Assembly: GCA_011947345.1 (NCBI GenBank)
Contig: JAAVTG010000390.1
Span: forward strand, 1-44,207
Direction of reading: 5' to 3'
From: Phytophthora quininea
Lineage: Eukaryota > Oomycota > Peronosporomycetes > Peronosporales > Peronosporaceae
Length of the DNA: 44,207 nucleotides
This document shows positions 20,477-31,768 of the stretch, piece by piece. Each line of letters opens with the position of its first letter. Position 1 is the first letter of the stretch. The position numbers were made by a program, and so were the translations under genes. The notes under the pieces were generated by a model, which worked only from the letters and a program-made list of their open reading frames with translations, was not told where the DNA came from and did not search any database.

Positions 20477-23400
20477 CTAGGTAATTGCCTCTGTCGCGTT
20501 GCCGAAAGACAGTTTTCCGAGCATGGAGTGGCGCTGAGCAGTGTCAATGGGAGGGTAGTCGTTTACATTGTTGGAAAACCCGCTAAGTCTGCGAGGCAGC
20601 AGCCTCGTAGCTTGAGATAGCCCGGATTTGACTCGTTTCAATTGGACTCGCGTAGTTTGACTTCCTTCGCTGCTCACAGAACTTTTGTCGATACTTGGAG
20701 AGGTTGTTTCGCTGTCGGAGCCACGAGGATTCTCATCAAATGGAAGAATCGCAGCATTCTTTTGAGATTCTGCACCCTCCGCTGGTTTTAAATCCTCCAC
20801 AGACGTCGTAAGTTCTGCACTGAGCAATGGAGCCTTTTGATCCACGATTCGGACGACACCAGTGCTGTTAGAACGCGTGATACTGCCCGGTACAACCGCA
20901 AACCCTGGAGACACTTTCGCTCGCTTACTACCGCGTTTTACAGGGGATAGTTTGATCCCCGTTTTCACTGGAGCCCCCGAGGCACTGCCTCTGACTCGGC
21001 AGAACTAGACTGAGAGTCGCCTTCCGATGGCCACGCAAGGCTAGAAGTGTCCTTGTCCTTGCTGGGTCTCGGCTCCATTGGACGACGAGCTTTGCAATCA
21101 CATGTACAGCAACATTTCCGGGCTTTCATCTCGCTCAGATCTTCTTTCAAGCGTCCAATATCCCTCACCATTGTGTGCATCAACTGCATCATACTTTCGA
21201 GCGTTTTTCGGTGGCATTCCCGCTGCAATAGGACGCGATCGAGATATCGGGCTCGGACTCGGTGAGATCAGCAGTCGCCGAGCTCCTTCCACTGTCCATA
21301 GAGTTCCGACGGCTCGGTGGTGTTGTGTAGGAATTGCTCACGCGTGGTCGCACCCCCACCGAGTCGCTGTTAGCTCGTCTGATACCGCTGTTTCGCCTCT
21401 CCAACGTCTCTCGGATCTTGGCTCCTATCGAATTCGCGTGACGCACTCGAGACTCGTCCACAAACTCCTCGTCGAAACTCTGAAAGCCGTACTTGATGGA
21501 CTCGTCGGGCGTATTCACGTCGATCGCTTCCACGAGAATTTTAGCTGCTTCCGCCGCAGTCATAGTTTCAATCACATTGGCTCGGGAAATATCCATGAAT
21601 CCGTTGTTCAGGCGCTTTACAGTCACCGCCTCGACAATGTCTTCCCACGGGAACGGGATCTCCTTCTTTTCGATACAGTTTTCAAGCATTTTCGTAAGAA
21701 CTCGACGTCTGTCGCTCGGGTACCGCGAAATAATCGACTGGAAGGTTTTACGGTCCAATACACACATTTCCACGAAGGTGACGGCCCGGATCGTCGTCTT
21801 CCGCTTGTAGTTCATGAGTAAACTCATTTCTCCGAAGGCTTGGCCAGGATTGAGGAAAGCGTACACTTTCTTCTGCGCGTTGGCCTCCCTTCGGCTCTGC
21901 ATCAGCGAACGACGCCTCGACTTACTACCTGACGAAACATTGGCAACGGCTCGATGCAGCATAAAGGCCGCACCAGACATCCGTCGGAATTTGGGGTCTT
22001 CGTCTTCAGTCACATCGTTAACCGAAGGGAAAGAATCGTGGTCGTCGCTCTCGTCATCCAAGTCAGACGATTTGTTCGAGCCCAAATCGTTCTGCGATAG
22101 AACCGGATTCCCGAGGCATTATCCATGGCCCTCCTCCGCTTTTCAAGGTACTTCGCCGACGCCAACAACTTACAGTATCCCATGTTAATCATCATCATTT
22201 CATGGCCAACTTCTTGGCGACGGAAAATGTAGTCGTCCGGCATGTACACGCGCACGCCCAAGCTCAACACAATCTGGGAGATAAAGTCGGGCGTGCAGTC
22301 TGCCCAAAAGCGAATTTTCACGACCAATTCCCTGTGTTTGAAGAGCCCAATTTCGAGTCGTAACGTGTGCGTCAGTTCCTGCTGGAACTTGTTGATGTTG
22401 CCGTCCAAAGCTTCGTATTCCAGCCAGACGTGGGTATAGTACTCATTCACTCGTTCTCGTAGTGTCGACGGCAATCCCATCTTGTCCATGGTCGCATGCA
22501 CAGCCTCCATCTTGCGGTGATAATTCGTCGTGTTAGCGTTGAAATTGGACACGAGCATAGCCACATTACCGAAGACGGTAGCGAGGATGCCGGAGCCGAC
22601 AATAATGGCCACGCTCGAGTACAGGTTTTCTCCCAGAAGCCGGCGGAGTTGCCTGTGCCTTGAATGAGACTCACAGCGTAGAAATAATCAGCCACGTACA
22701 TTTGGCCGACGCTGGTGTAGTTAAAATCGCGTCGTTTTGACACAGCGTGCCACAAACACGCCATATAGTGAGCGATCACCAGCACGACCCACATGAGCTG
22801 TGCGATGCCCAACAAATGGGAGTAGCGCGAATATTGGAGTCTCTGAGTCACATGCTTATCCACCCTCGCCGTTCGACTTGATAGAACTCCTCTCTCAAGG
22901 AAGGTCGTCCGTAGCAGTCGTAGTACGATCAGAGTGATCTGGACGCCTTGTATGACTGGATGGACCAGAGTCAGAGACTTGGTAAACGAGGAATAAATGA
23001 CTTGAATCGGCATAGCAGATAGCACATCAAAGGCGAACCACTTGCGGATATAATTGCGCGCTATCTTCTTGCGGGACGTCACCAGTAGCCCTTGATCCAA
23101 GTAGGCAGAGTTGAAATTTAGTAGGAGATCCACAAAGAAGAAACTTTCGAGGGCGATGGCAATGATCGTGAGTGTCGGCGATCCGTTCGGGTAGTAGCTG
23201 GGCGCGAACGGCAGATAAATGATCTGGAAGTGGTAGACCGCCAGCATGAGCAGACCGTGGAAAGTTGAGACCCAGCTTTGCGGCGTAATTGGTGAGCACC
23301 ATTTCTTGAAGAAAGGCTTGCGGTGTTTGGCATGGGGTTGCGACCACACTTTGCTTTGGGTGGGGCTGTTCACGAGCAGCTTTTGGCTGCCCGAAGCGGC

Positions 23401-23712
23401 TGTTAAGGTGCCATCGTAGCTCGACACTCGTCGGATTTGAAAGCGCTGCATCATTTCTTCATGTCTGGCCGAGTGGTTGGGGTGGACTTCTGGCTGGAGA
23501 GCATTCCGACGAGGACCTTTCTTGATCGCAGGAGGCAGGGCTGGCGGCATGAAGAAGAGCCCTGCCGAGGTCAGAGGTGAGATGTTTTTATTAGCGCAAA
23601 ACGGTAATGTGCCTTCCAAATAAATAGCTGCGAGACGAACTGTGGGTCCATTTTCAATGCCCTGACTGACCATGAACGTATTGGACCAAAACAACGTTTG
23701 TTCCAGGTGCAT
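20477..23712 (-). CDS. CNG/HCN/KCNH-like ion channel with interrupted cNMP-binding domain
   Basis: A six-segment cation channel. The likely start is the ATG at 23550 (MPPALPPAIKKG), just after a possible splice acceptor; the frame itself extends to 23712. Membrane and linker parts include IALESFFFVDLLLNFNSAY, WFAFDVLSAMPIQV and LLGIAQLMWVVLVIAHYMACLW. The pore region reads AVSLIQGTGNS, not GYG. The C-linker contains VFGNVAMLVSNFNAN and STLRERVNEYY. The cNMP-binding domain begins at VYMPDDYIFRRQEVG and resumes at NPGQAFGEMSLLM after roughly 100 acidic/Ser-rich residues. A coiled coil (RDIGRLKEDLSEMKA) and a Cys cluster (KCCCTCDCK) follow, then a Ser-rich tail. Four breaks at 22626-22629, 22110-22112, about 21225 and 20974-20978 are each fixed by one added base. 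Ligand binding is inferred only. Confidence 0.8.
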
Positions 23713-24614
23713 CAGTTGGTCGACGACTTATGACGATCTTCTGGCAGATCTCGACGCGCCAGCAGCTCCACTAAAATCAAGAAGACAAGCAAGAGTTTTC
23801 AAGAAACATCACCTGAAGCAGCTATGACAACGGTCAGTACTACGGCCAGAACAGCAAGCGCAGCTCATGGAAAAGAGTTGTTTGAAAGCAGGGCACGACG
23901 TCTTTTGCCGTCGCAGGCGGTAACACTAGAATCAACGCACATCTCTCAACTCGAGGGGCTGAGTACCGACGCGAAACAGTAGTCAAGAAGCGGCAGTATT
24001 AACATGGCCAGACAGCCGTATTGGTAGATGCTGCTGCTGGTGCTTATGAAGGCGTCGTTGCCACGCGGTCTGCGCTAAATGATGGTATCTAATGTCGTCA
24101 TTGTGCTGCATGCAGCAACGGTAAGGCCGGCCTCCACGGCAAAAACCTCGGGGCTTTCAGGAATCGTCACTGTATGCCAATCCGAAGGTGGTGTAGGGCG
24201 GGTCGTTCTGGTGAGCGCGTCCAAGACAGCGGCCAGCCCAGTGGCATCAAGTAGAAAGATGCTTGGTCAGCAGAGAAAGAATGTTCATGTAAAGAGTAGG
24301 CGGTTCCACCAGTAGACACGATGCTTTCGTTTTCATCAAAGCAAGTCGACTTCAACTTGTTGGATGATGCTAACTTTTGTGTTTTACGGTTCTGCGCCAA
24401 ACGCATACACATTCATTTTGAGTTACCTGCATGTATCAGCAGTTTTGCATGGACGACCACCGGCGGGCGTCCGGCGCTGAACTAACAGTAACCGAAGCGA
24501 ACTCCGGCATACAAGAGAATATCACTTGAGTAGTGGCAGCACCTTTTGAAGCAGCACTTGAGCCGTATTTCCCTCTTCCACAGCTTCTCCTTGATCATCC
24601 GTTGGTAGACGACA
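23713..24614. other. Intergenic region with no gene seen
   Basis: Only short, motif-free frames occur here on either strand. It should hold the promoter of the channel gene and the 3' end of the next minus-strand gene. Confidence 0.5.
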
Positions 24615-25703
24615 TTAGAGACGAAATTCCGACCGAGTTTCGCTCAGGTAGGAGACGGTGAAGCGCAGGACACGAGATACCAAGCGAACCCTCAGCCGTG
24701 CCTCGGCTGCTCGGATTGACGCACCACGTGGTGCATGTTTGCTAGCCAATACAGTTGTAGAGAAAACATCATCACTGTCAGGAACGTCAATTTCGAGACA
24801 CACCCACAAGCCTTTCAATCGCATTGTCAGGGACTTTTCACGAGTAATTGCTCGCACACGGAACGACGCGTCATCACCCAAAAGCACATCGTATGAGCCT
24901 CGAACCATTCGTCGAGTATTTGCAGTATGGAACTTCCATTCGCCAGCTACGAACCGGAACGCAACATCCCAAGCATTGCCGAAACCGTCTCCAAATTGTT
25001 TCAGCAGGTTTTTGCAGTGTAAATTCACTGTCAGATAAGGTTCCAGCTCGTCTCCTTCAATCTTGCACTCCAGGTCGTCAATCAATGCTGCAATCGTCGG
25101 GGATGACCGATCACAAACATTCGACCAACGCTTCAGAATATCTTTTCCGTAGCGTAACTTTTGAAGCTCCGACCAGGTCAGACTTGAGTTGTTACAGGAC
25201 TCCGCCTCGAGCTTAAAGCAGAGCTCTCCGAAGGAAATTCTCGTCTCAATCCAGATAACTCATCAAACCATCGGTGTGATCTTCACGGAATTCTTTGATC
25301 CACGTCCGGAACTTTTTCCACTCGTTCTTTGAGGTACTTCATCCGACTTTTTCAACCGGTAGCGATACTCTTGAGTAAGTTCATTGCTTGTGGAGTGCTC
25401 GACCTCGGTAAACGTCCAACGGAATTGAGGACCGCCACGAACTTCAATTTCAAATACGCGATTCGACTCGTGGTGGGGTACGACGCCAAAGGTTTTAAAC
25501 AACTCAGCGAGTTCGTGTTCCGCTGCTCCAATCCCCGATGGAGTTCCTTTCAGTGCCAACTTTCGGTCAGCATCGATCGAGCAGCCAACATCATGCTTAT
25601 CACGAAGCAGCTTCGAGTAGCGACCACCCGTATTAAAGCCAAGGACAGCTCAGACTGGAACAGTCTGTGGAATGGGAAATTCCTTCACTTGGCAGTCAGT
25701 CAT
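24615..25703 (-). CDS. Hypothetical protein with in-frame TGA and frame breaks
   Basis: The ATG at 25701-25703 starts MTDCQVKEFPIPQ, interrupted after 17 codons by TGA at 25650-25652. The same frame continues with LGFNTGGRYSKLLRD and GTPSGIGAAEHELAELFKTFG. It shifts at three T (25328-25330) into EWKKFRTWIKEFREDH, then shifts again near 25260 into TWSELQKLRYGKDILKRW and the C-terminal part ending at 24615 (AFRFVAGEWKFHT, KGLWVCLEIDVPDSDD). The total is about 363 codons. I recognise no domain. It lies 120 bp downstream of a decayed Crinkler-type gene on the same strand and may itself be decaying, or the TGA may be an error. Amphipathic, protein-like composition supports past or present coding. 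Confidence 0.5.
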
Positions 25704-25825
25704 CTTGTTTCTCAATGGTGGTTGAAATTGAAGGAATACTTGTCCAAAAGCGACCACATCTCTTTCATGTGAGATTGAACGGGATTTTCTAAGAAAACAC
25801 TTCAACATGCGAGGTTATTTGACTA

Positions 25826-28060
25826 TTACTCAATTGAGCTAGCGGTAGCCGCTGCCGGCTTCCCGTCAATGAACCCTCCGAGCGTATCGTGAATCAATGC
25901 CCTTCGCACCACCTCCATCACCTTGTGATCTGGCATCATCTTCGACAATCGAGCCATGACCGCTTCGTCGCTGCTTTCTTCCACTGCTTGTCGATGGCTC
26001 AAATCCCCACGAACAAGCGCGATAGGATCCCACAAAGGCGCTACCATGTCTTCCAATGCTCTTACCAAAGCCTCCGTCTGGGGTAAACTCGGAAATCCGG
26101 TTGCGCTTTTCCGAAGGACGCCAATACGCATCGAACGAATACATAACGTAAACGCAGTCTTCTCTTGTGCCTCGCCTTCATTTAATATCTCGGACAGGAT
26201 AAACCGTTCTTCAGCTTGACGTAGACTCATGTCCACTCGAATTACATCGAGAGGATATCTCTCGCTCAATGGATTACCAGAGGCAACGATACAAGAAGGG
26301 TGCATTGCCGACCCGGGAACACTGTTATCGCCATCAGCCCTGTTTGTCACGTGAACCAAGATGAACGACATTTCCGACCCAGAAATCATGGGTATTACCA
26401 GATCCGCACCGTTCTAGTTGCGGGGAGTACCCCGCAGCCCGACGTCCCAGTAAAATCCACAACGTTTCCTCTGTAGGCTCCAGAACCAACTGCACGAAAT
26501 GGCAAAAGCCCATTTGCCAGCCAGCCCATTGCGCTCTCCACTTTGTATAAGCGGTTCTGGTTTGTTTGTCTACGACAGCCTGCTGATTCATCTTGATAGC
26601 CAACTCTACTCCAATGATTGCCTTCATGAACACTTGGACACTCACCAATTCGCCCGTGAATAAGCAGTCACTGTGCGTTTGTCTACCGGACGCTTTCACC
26701 ACATACGCGTCCATCGCTAAAAGCAACAAGATGCGGGCAATCACTTCACCGATGCCGCCTGTATCCAGCGTCTCATTGAGAAGAAGTTTCTTGAGTTGGG
26801 GCAAGATGAACTTCGACAGACCATCAGTCAAAGCGTACCAGACCTTGATGGCACCCAAGGTCAACACTGGGTCCGACGTATAACTTGCCAGTTGGCCATC
26901 GTTTTCGTGCTTCACGTACGCCAGCACCGACATGAAATCTGCTACAAGTCGGGTGGCCAGAGCGGATCTCGAAAACGGCCGCAGTCCTAGTCGACACAGC
27001 ATCGACGCGACACCAAACAAGGTCGACTCGTTGTAGCTTGCCTCTTCCATCGGAGTTTTCCCGAGAAGCAACTTTCGCGCGGCGCGGTTAAGCACCGTTT
27101 CTTCTGCCTTTGATCTGTTGTTTTGTTTCTTCATTGATGCATCGAAAGTGCTCCTCCACATCGGACGGCCCATTGCCACAATTTGTTCAAGAGGATTTGT
27201 GTCCCTGACAGAAGCCTTGTACGCGGATAGCGCATTGGTATCGAACTGTTGCCGCCAATAAATATCCATGGTGTGAGCTAACACGAACGGCGGGAACAGC
27301 GTGCTTGTGTATCCGTCTTCATCATTACAAGACGACGGATCATTCTCTAGCTGTGATGTTAAACCAGATATGGCCGAGTTCGTATCCACCAAGATGACGA
27401 AAATCCCACCATTAGAATCCCGTTTTGAATATTCTCGTTCGCCGCTTTCAGAGCGTGGCGTAGTAGTAGTCGAAGGTAGTTCATTCTGCCGGTATTGAGC
27501 TGAAGTAAAGCTCTGGCGTCGTCCACCGCCAACATTACGAGCCTCGGGGTCGGAGACTTTGTTTTCTTCCAATATTCAAAATTCTTCTCAACATCTTCCA
27601 GCGCGTGCACAACGTTCGTGTCGAAATTGGGTTCTGTGAACAACTTGAGCTAGTTTTCCCCGATGGCTTGCCAGTTCTGTTGGGCCAAATAGTAGATCGT
27701 TTCCAGGTGCTTTGTCATGTTCACTTCGTCCGTCCCACCAGCAAACAACCATTGTCGTAGAAACTTCGTCGCAACTGGAAACCCGCTTGACTCTTGGAGA
27801 CGAGTGTACATGTACATTACACGCAGCGATCCGGTCGAATCCCAACTTGTTTTACGTGCCAATTCCCAAAGCAAGCGGCTCTTGCCAAAGACAGAGCTCG
27901 GCACTAATGAAATACATGGCGCTTGGTACAGCTTCGGTTTGCTGTTTTATGCCTGGCAGCACCGGGCTATGTAGTCTCGGAATTCCACGTCTGCGTCGCC
28001 ACAGTAGGGGAGCCGCGTGAAGGCATACACGAGCCGGTGGTACAGATCCGAGTCAACTCC
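25826..28060 (-). pseudogene. Crinkler-type STAND-like NTPase with nuclease-like tail (broken)
   Basis: The family is a P-loop NTPase common in oomycetes and associated with Crinkler-type proteins. A helical lead (YHRLVYAFTRLPYC) is followed by the Walker A-like VFGKSRLLWELA (near 27895-27860), then ATKFLRQWLF, then the Walker B-like LVMLAVDDARALL and LVDTNSAISGL. The end resembles the core of a restriction-like nuclease (DLVIPMI, then FILVHVTN), but the lysine expected in VQVKN-type motifs is Thr. In-frame stops occur at 27947-27949 (TAA) and 27650-27652 (TAG). Frame breaks at three C (27405-27407) and near 26400 fit missing bases. No N-terminal secretion or LFLAK-like header is present, as homology begins at 28060. 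With two nonsense codons and no header it is probably a pseudogene. Confidence 0.65.
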
Positions 28061-28064
28061 CTAG

Positions 28065-28975
28065 TACCTCCCACTGCATTTGATTCGAGCTCCACCGATG
28101 TCTGGGAAGACAACGCTGGCCCTGCTTCTTAACAACTACATCGTCAACAACAATCCGAACGCCGTGGTTGCGTATATTCGTGCTCACTACAAGAAATCTG
28201 ATGCCACGTTCGAGTCTTATTTTCAGGACGTCTACGGCTGTGGACTTGGTGATTTCTGCAAGAAGAGCGGCGACAAAGTGGTGCCGGTCGATGAAGCTCA
28301 ATTGACGTACAACGACACAATTCTTTGGACGGCCTGGATCAAGACTACACTGAACAATGGATTTCCTGGGCTCCGATTTATTTTGTTCTCAGCGTACAGC
28401 TTTAGTAAATTCGCCCGCCTGAACCAACCTGGAACACCGGTTGGTATCCGTTCTAAATACAAGTTCGGGCTGCGTGCGACCCAATCGAAGCCTGGCCTGG
28501 AGTTATTGCGGTCGGAGCTGGATGAAATGGTTGGGAATGCCTTTGACCCGGAAGCTGTCAACGTTCTTTGGGAGCTTTGCTCTGGACACATTGGAATTGC
28601 ACGCGAGATGATTGGATGCTTGCGTAAGAAGCTGAGCTACAATTTGTGAACCTCGGGTCCAGACATCATTAGCGCTGAGCTGCGTTCGGTGGCTCTATTG
28701 GAAACGATTGGTGGTATTAGACGGGCAATTCCGTGCGTCGACGAGGTGAAGCGTATGGCAAGAGCTGAAAAGTTATCAAGCGCAGCGGTCGTGGCGATAT
28801 TGAATTCTGTCGCGTCTGGTGAGGTTGTGACCTGGAGCTATACTGACAGGGCGATGCAGTGCTTAGTTCGACATGGCTTTCTCTACGAGGATGACGACAA
28901 TCGTCTGCATTTCGCGTCAGATATGCACCAGAAGGTTTGGCTCCATTCCAGCCAAAAGAGTCAACAGCAATAGGA
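28065..28975 (+). pseudogene. Crinkler-type P-loop NTPase fragment with in-frame TGA
   Basis: The homologous frame opens after a TAG at 28062-28064 and reads LHLIRAPPMSGKTTLALLLNNY, a clear Walker A, then KVVPVDEAQLTYND (Walker B), LRFILFSAYSFSKFARL (sensor-1-like) and WELCSGHIGIAREM. TGA at 28647-28649 interrupts the frame, which then continues in phase for about 108 codons with SVALLETIGGIRRAIP and DRAMQCLVRHGFLYEDD, a winged-helix-like tail, to 28973. There is no initiator ATG at the expected place and no N-terminal targeting region. It stands head to head with the minus-strand NTPase, and the two homologies meet at 28061-28064. The family assignment comes from motif resemblance. Confidence 0.65.
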
Positions 28976-29108
28976 CTGAAGTGACTAGGCTTTTTTCACA
29001 TGCTTTTACCCTTCAACACGTTTTCCTTACGTCACTAAAGTGAATCGGTAAACGTCACTCACCTGAAACGACTTCTTGTATACAGTTTCAGTATACACAC
29101 AACCGAGT

Positions 29109-30010
29109 ATGGCGAGCTCCGTGGTCAACGCACTCTTCGGGTCGTACGACCTGCGCAACGCCAAGCAATGGCGGGACGAGGACATGGCTTACCGCGAGCA
29201 AGAGGTGCAGTGGCTCAACGACGACATCGTGCGCGCGCACCAGTGGCGCCTGGCCGACATCGAGCGCTTCCTGCGGCGGGAGAAGACGCAGAGCGAGCAC
29301 TTGGTGTGCGAGGCCCGAGCGGAGCAGCTCTCGGCGGTATCCGAACAGTGTACACTGCTATGCGGCTTCATTGTGTCTGCCATGTGTAACGTGGGGCTGC
29401 CGGGAAACGTGAACGCATATATACTGTACACGTATACCGTATCCGGCACGGTCGTGATCATCTCGATGCTCATTTGTGCCGTCATGTGCACGTATCTGCA
29501 GTTGGCAGTGACCAGATATGCAGCTCATACGTTGGAGGACAGTGTCCGTACCATGGATATGAACCAGTTGGAGTCGGAGTCGCCCTTCAGTATCTGGTGG
29601 CTCAGGAAGTGTGAGAAGGAGCAAATGACGGCCTACAAGTTCATGCTGGTGGGCGTCGCGCTCTTCTTCCTATACTTGGGCGCAGTGAGTTGGATCCAGT
29701 TCTACATGTCCACAGGGACGTCCACCAGCATCTCGTCGCTGTCGTTCATCGGCTTTTTGGTGTGGCAGTTGAGGATTGCCAGCAAGTGGCGATATCTGTT
29801 GACTCCCCGTCCAGTCACATCGCGACTGAGTCTGCCAGTTCCAGTGGCAACTCGATGGCGTACAGTGCGCATTTGTCGTCATTGTCACAGTCACTTTTGT
29901 CGGCTCCAAGGACACCATTAGCGTCGCTGAATATCCAGAAGACTGGAGTCGCGGGGAACGCCGATCATTCGAGTTTTGTCAAGTCTCCGATGCGTACAGG
30001 GGCTCTGTGA
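29109..30010 (+). CDS. Orai-like four-pass membrane protein
   Basis: The start at 29109 (MASSVVNALFGSYDLRNAK) is preferred over an upstream in-frame alternative. A charged N-terminal helix (HQWRLADIERFLRRE) precedes four predicted membrane segments: SEQCTLLCGFIVSAMC, VSGTVVIISMLICAVMCTYL, MLVGVALFFLYLGAVSWIQF and SFIGFLVWQLRIASKW. Size, topology and the spacing of the loop between segments 2 and 3 resemble Orai store-operated calcium channels. The glutamate that forms the Orai selectivity filter in segment 1 (VEVQL) is replaced (CNVGL), so ion selectivity cannot be assumed. Near 29805 the frame must gain one base to continue into a Ser-rich cytosolic tail ending at 30010 (SGNSMAYSAHLSSLSQS). 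It could also be an unrelated four-pass family. Confidence 0.6.
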
Positions 30011-30100
30011 TAAGTTCAGCCAAAGTTTGACGCAATGATGGCGATTTTCTTATCCACGTAGCACCACTAGGTAAGCAACGACAAACGATGTTTGCTTCGT

Positions 30101-30430
30101 TCAGATCATGCCGCCCATGGTACTGTCGGAGCGACAGCTTTCGTCCGAGTATCGTCCTGGCGAGCCATACACGCCCGACGTCACCTGCGCCTTGTACACG
30201 AACTGCTGCTTCCTCGGTGGCCGTGCGAGTTGCCTTCATCAGACAGCCAGCGCAGAAGGCCACTTTGCGCTGCACCATCTCCAAGTCAGGCGTGATAAAA
30301 CTCACTTTTTGACAATCTTGCGTTCGTTACGGTCGTCGGCATCGAGCACCAAGTCCGGGAACGGGTTGACCATGAAGCGGTTGCCGCCCGCAACTTTCCC
30401 CGTGGCTGGCTGGATGAACAGTGTCGACCG
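30101..30430 (-). pseudogene. START-FYVE relic with large internal deletion
   Basis: On the minus strand GGNRFMVNPFPDLVLDADDRNE, split here as GGNRFMVNPFPDL then VLDADDRNE, matches the first 25 residues of the gene at 31769. It is joined directly to SFITPDLEMVQRKVAFCAGC and TSGVYGSPGRYSDES, which match that gene's last 70 residues, ending at TGA 30101-30103. About 300 codons, including most of START and three CxxC pairs of the finger, are missing. One frame step lies near 30305. It is an inverted, deleted copy about 1.3 kb from its intact relative. Confidence 0.75.
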
Positions 30431-31735
30431 TCACAGCGGCAAGACGAGCTTTCCTAAAGCACCAACGCATTCACTGCAAGAAACGTGATTCATAAAGGAG
30501 ACCGGCTCAGCAGCGAGAAGGTCCACGCGGACCGAACGCCAGCCGATTTGGGGTGGAGAGCAGCAAAGCGAGGCGATGCCAGTCGCACGACCCCAGCAGA
30601 AACGCTACCGCGGGGCCATCTGCCAAGCAAAACCAGGTCTCATGGGCAGAGCACCGACAGAAGGTTGCCCAGTCGAATACCGCACTCGTGGTTTTGCTTG
30701 GGTCAAGTTTGAGCAGTTGATTCCGGTCACGAAGGACAAGACCAATTTTCGACGGCTAGACAAGGTTGCAGCGTATTGGAACGACAGATCGACGATTCAA
30801 TCGGAGATTGGACTCCGCTGACGCGATTTCCAGAGAGAGCAGAGCGATGTACTGGTAAGCCTCGGCAGAGAGCTGCCAGCACTTGAAGGCGCTGATTTCG
30901 GTGACTGTCGTGGCGACTTGTTGAAGCGCATTTTCAGGCGAGATTGGCAGGTCATAGGAGTCGATCAGAAGCCACGGTGGCTCTCTTTACTGCCGTTGTC
31001 AACATGCACTAAGCTAGTCAGGCTAAGGCTGTACATGCACTAGATTGCAAGTCGCCGTTATCATAGTTTGATTTTGACTAAGATGGTTCTGCAGTGCGCG
31101 TCCCGAAGACAGTCACTGTCAAAGCTGATCCTATCCATGGTCTTTACAGCTAACGATAACGAAGAAAATGACCGGCCACCCATGGAGAGAGATTTTTCAT
31201 ATAATATATGAAACATATTATGTGCTAGCCAAAGTCATAGCATACCGAAATGGCAGTCTTGGAGTATCATACAGTACGTCCAGCCCACTTGACCGAGTCC
31301 AGGAGTCCAGAATTCCCTAACGAACGCCGCGCAAGCTGTAATCGAGATTTGTACTATCCAAGTTGTTTAACATATTTTTTAGCATACTGGATACCATGAA
31401 CAGGATGTTGACAACGCAGTTCAAGTACACTTGCGCGAAGAAGAATCAACAAATTCCCAGACAAGATCATCGTCTCAAATTATTACCAGCTAATGGTTCG
31501 TTCGGCAGGATCCCTCGAGCAACAGCAAGCTTGTTGTCGCCTGACAAGCTCTTCCTGTCCGAAAGACCCCACATAAACAATTGTGCAAATGACCGACAAA
31601 AAAGTCGTGGGCTTTGATGCTCTTCGTCTGGTTGTGCTTGAATCCTGTGCTCGCTAAACATGCGCAGGTCAACTTATCTAACGTATGTGCTGCGTGGCCG
31701 AGACAGCGAACTGGTCTCCGTCCCCGCCTTTGATC
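30431..31735. other. Intergenic region with no supported gene
   Basis: Short frames occur, such as 30576-30821 plus, but without motifs. This is the region between the inverted START-FYVE relic and the intact START-FYVE gene, and no clear repeat was noticed. Confidence 0.45.
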
Positions 31736-31749
31736 GCATTCCCCAATTC
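31736..31749 (+). promoter_or_regulatory. Oomycete initiator-like element upstream of START-FYVE
   Basis: GCATTCCCCAATTC resembles the core of the oomycete initiator (TCATTYY...CA-W-TTT). It lies about 20 bp before the ATG at 31769, consistent with the very short 5' leaders of oomycetes. This is a pattern match only. Confidence 0.3.
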
Positions 31750-31768
31750 GACGCCTAAGTGGTAAGAC

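Noticed and set aside
30576..30821. 81-codon plus-strand frame
   Set aside because: Short, without domain, signal or supporting context.
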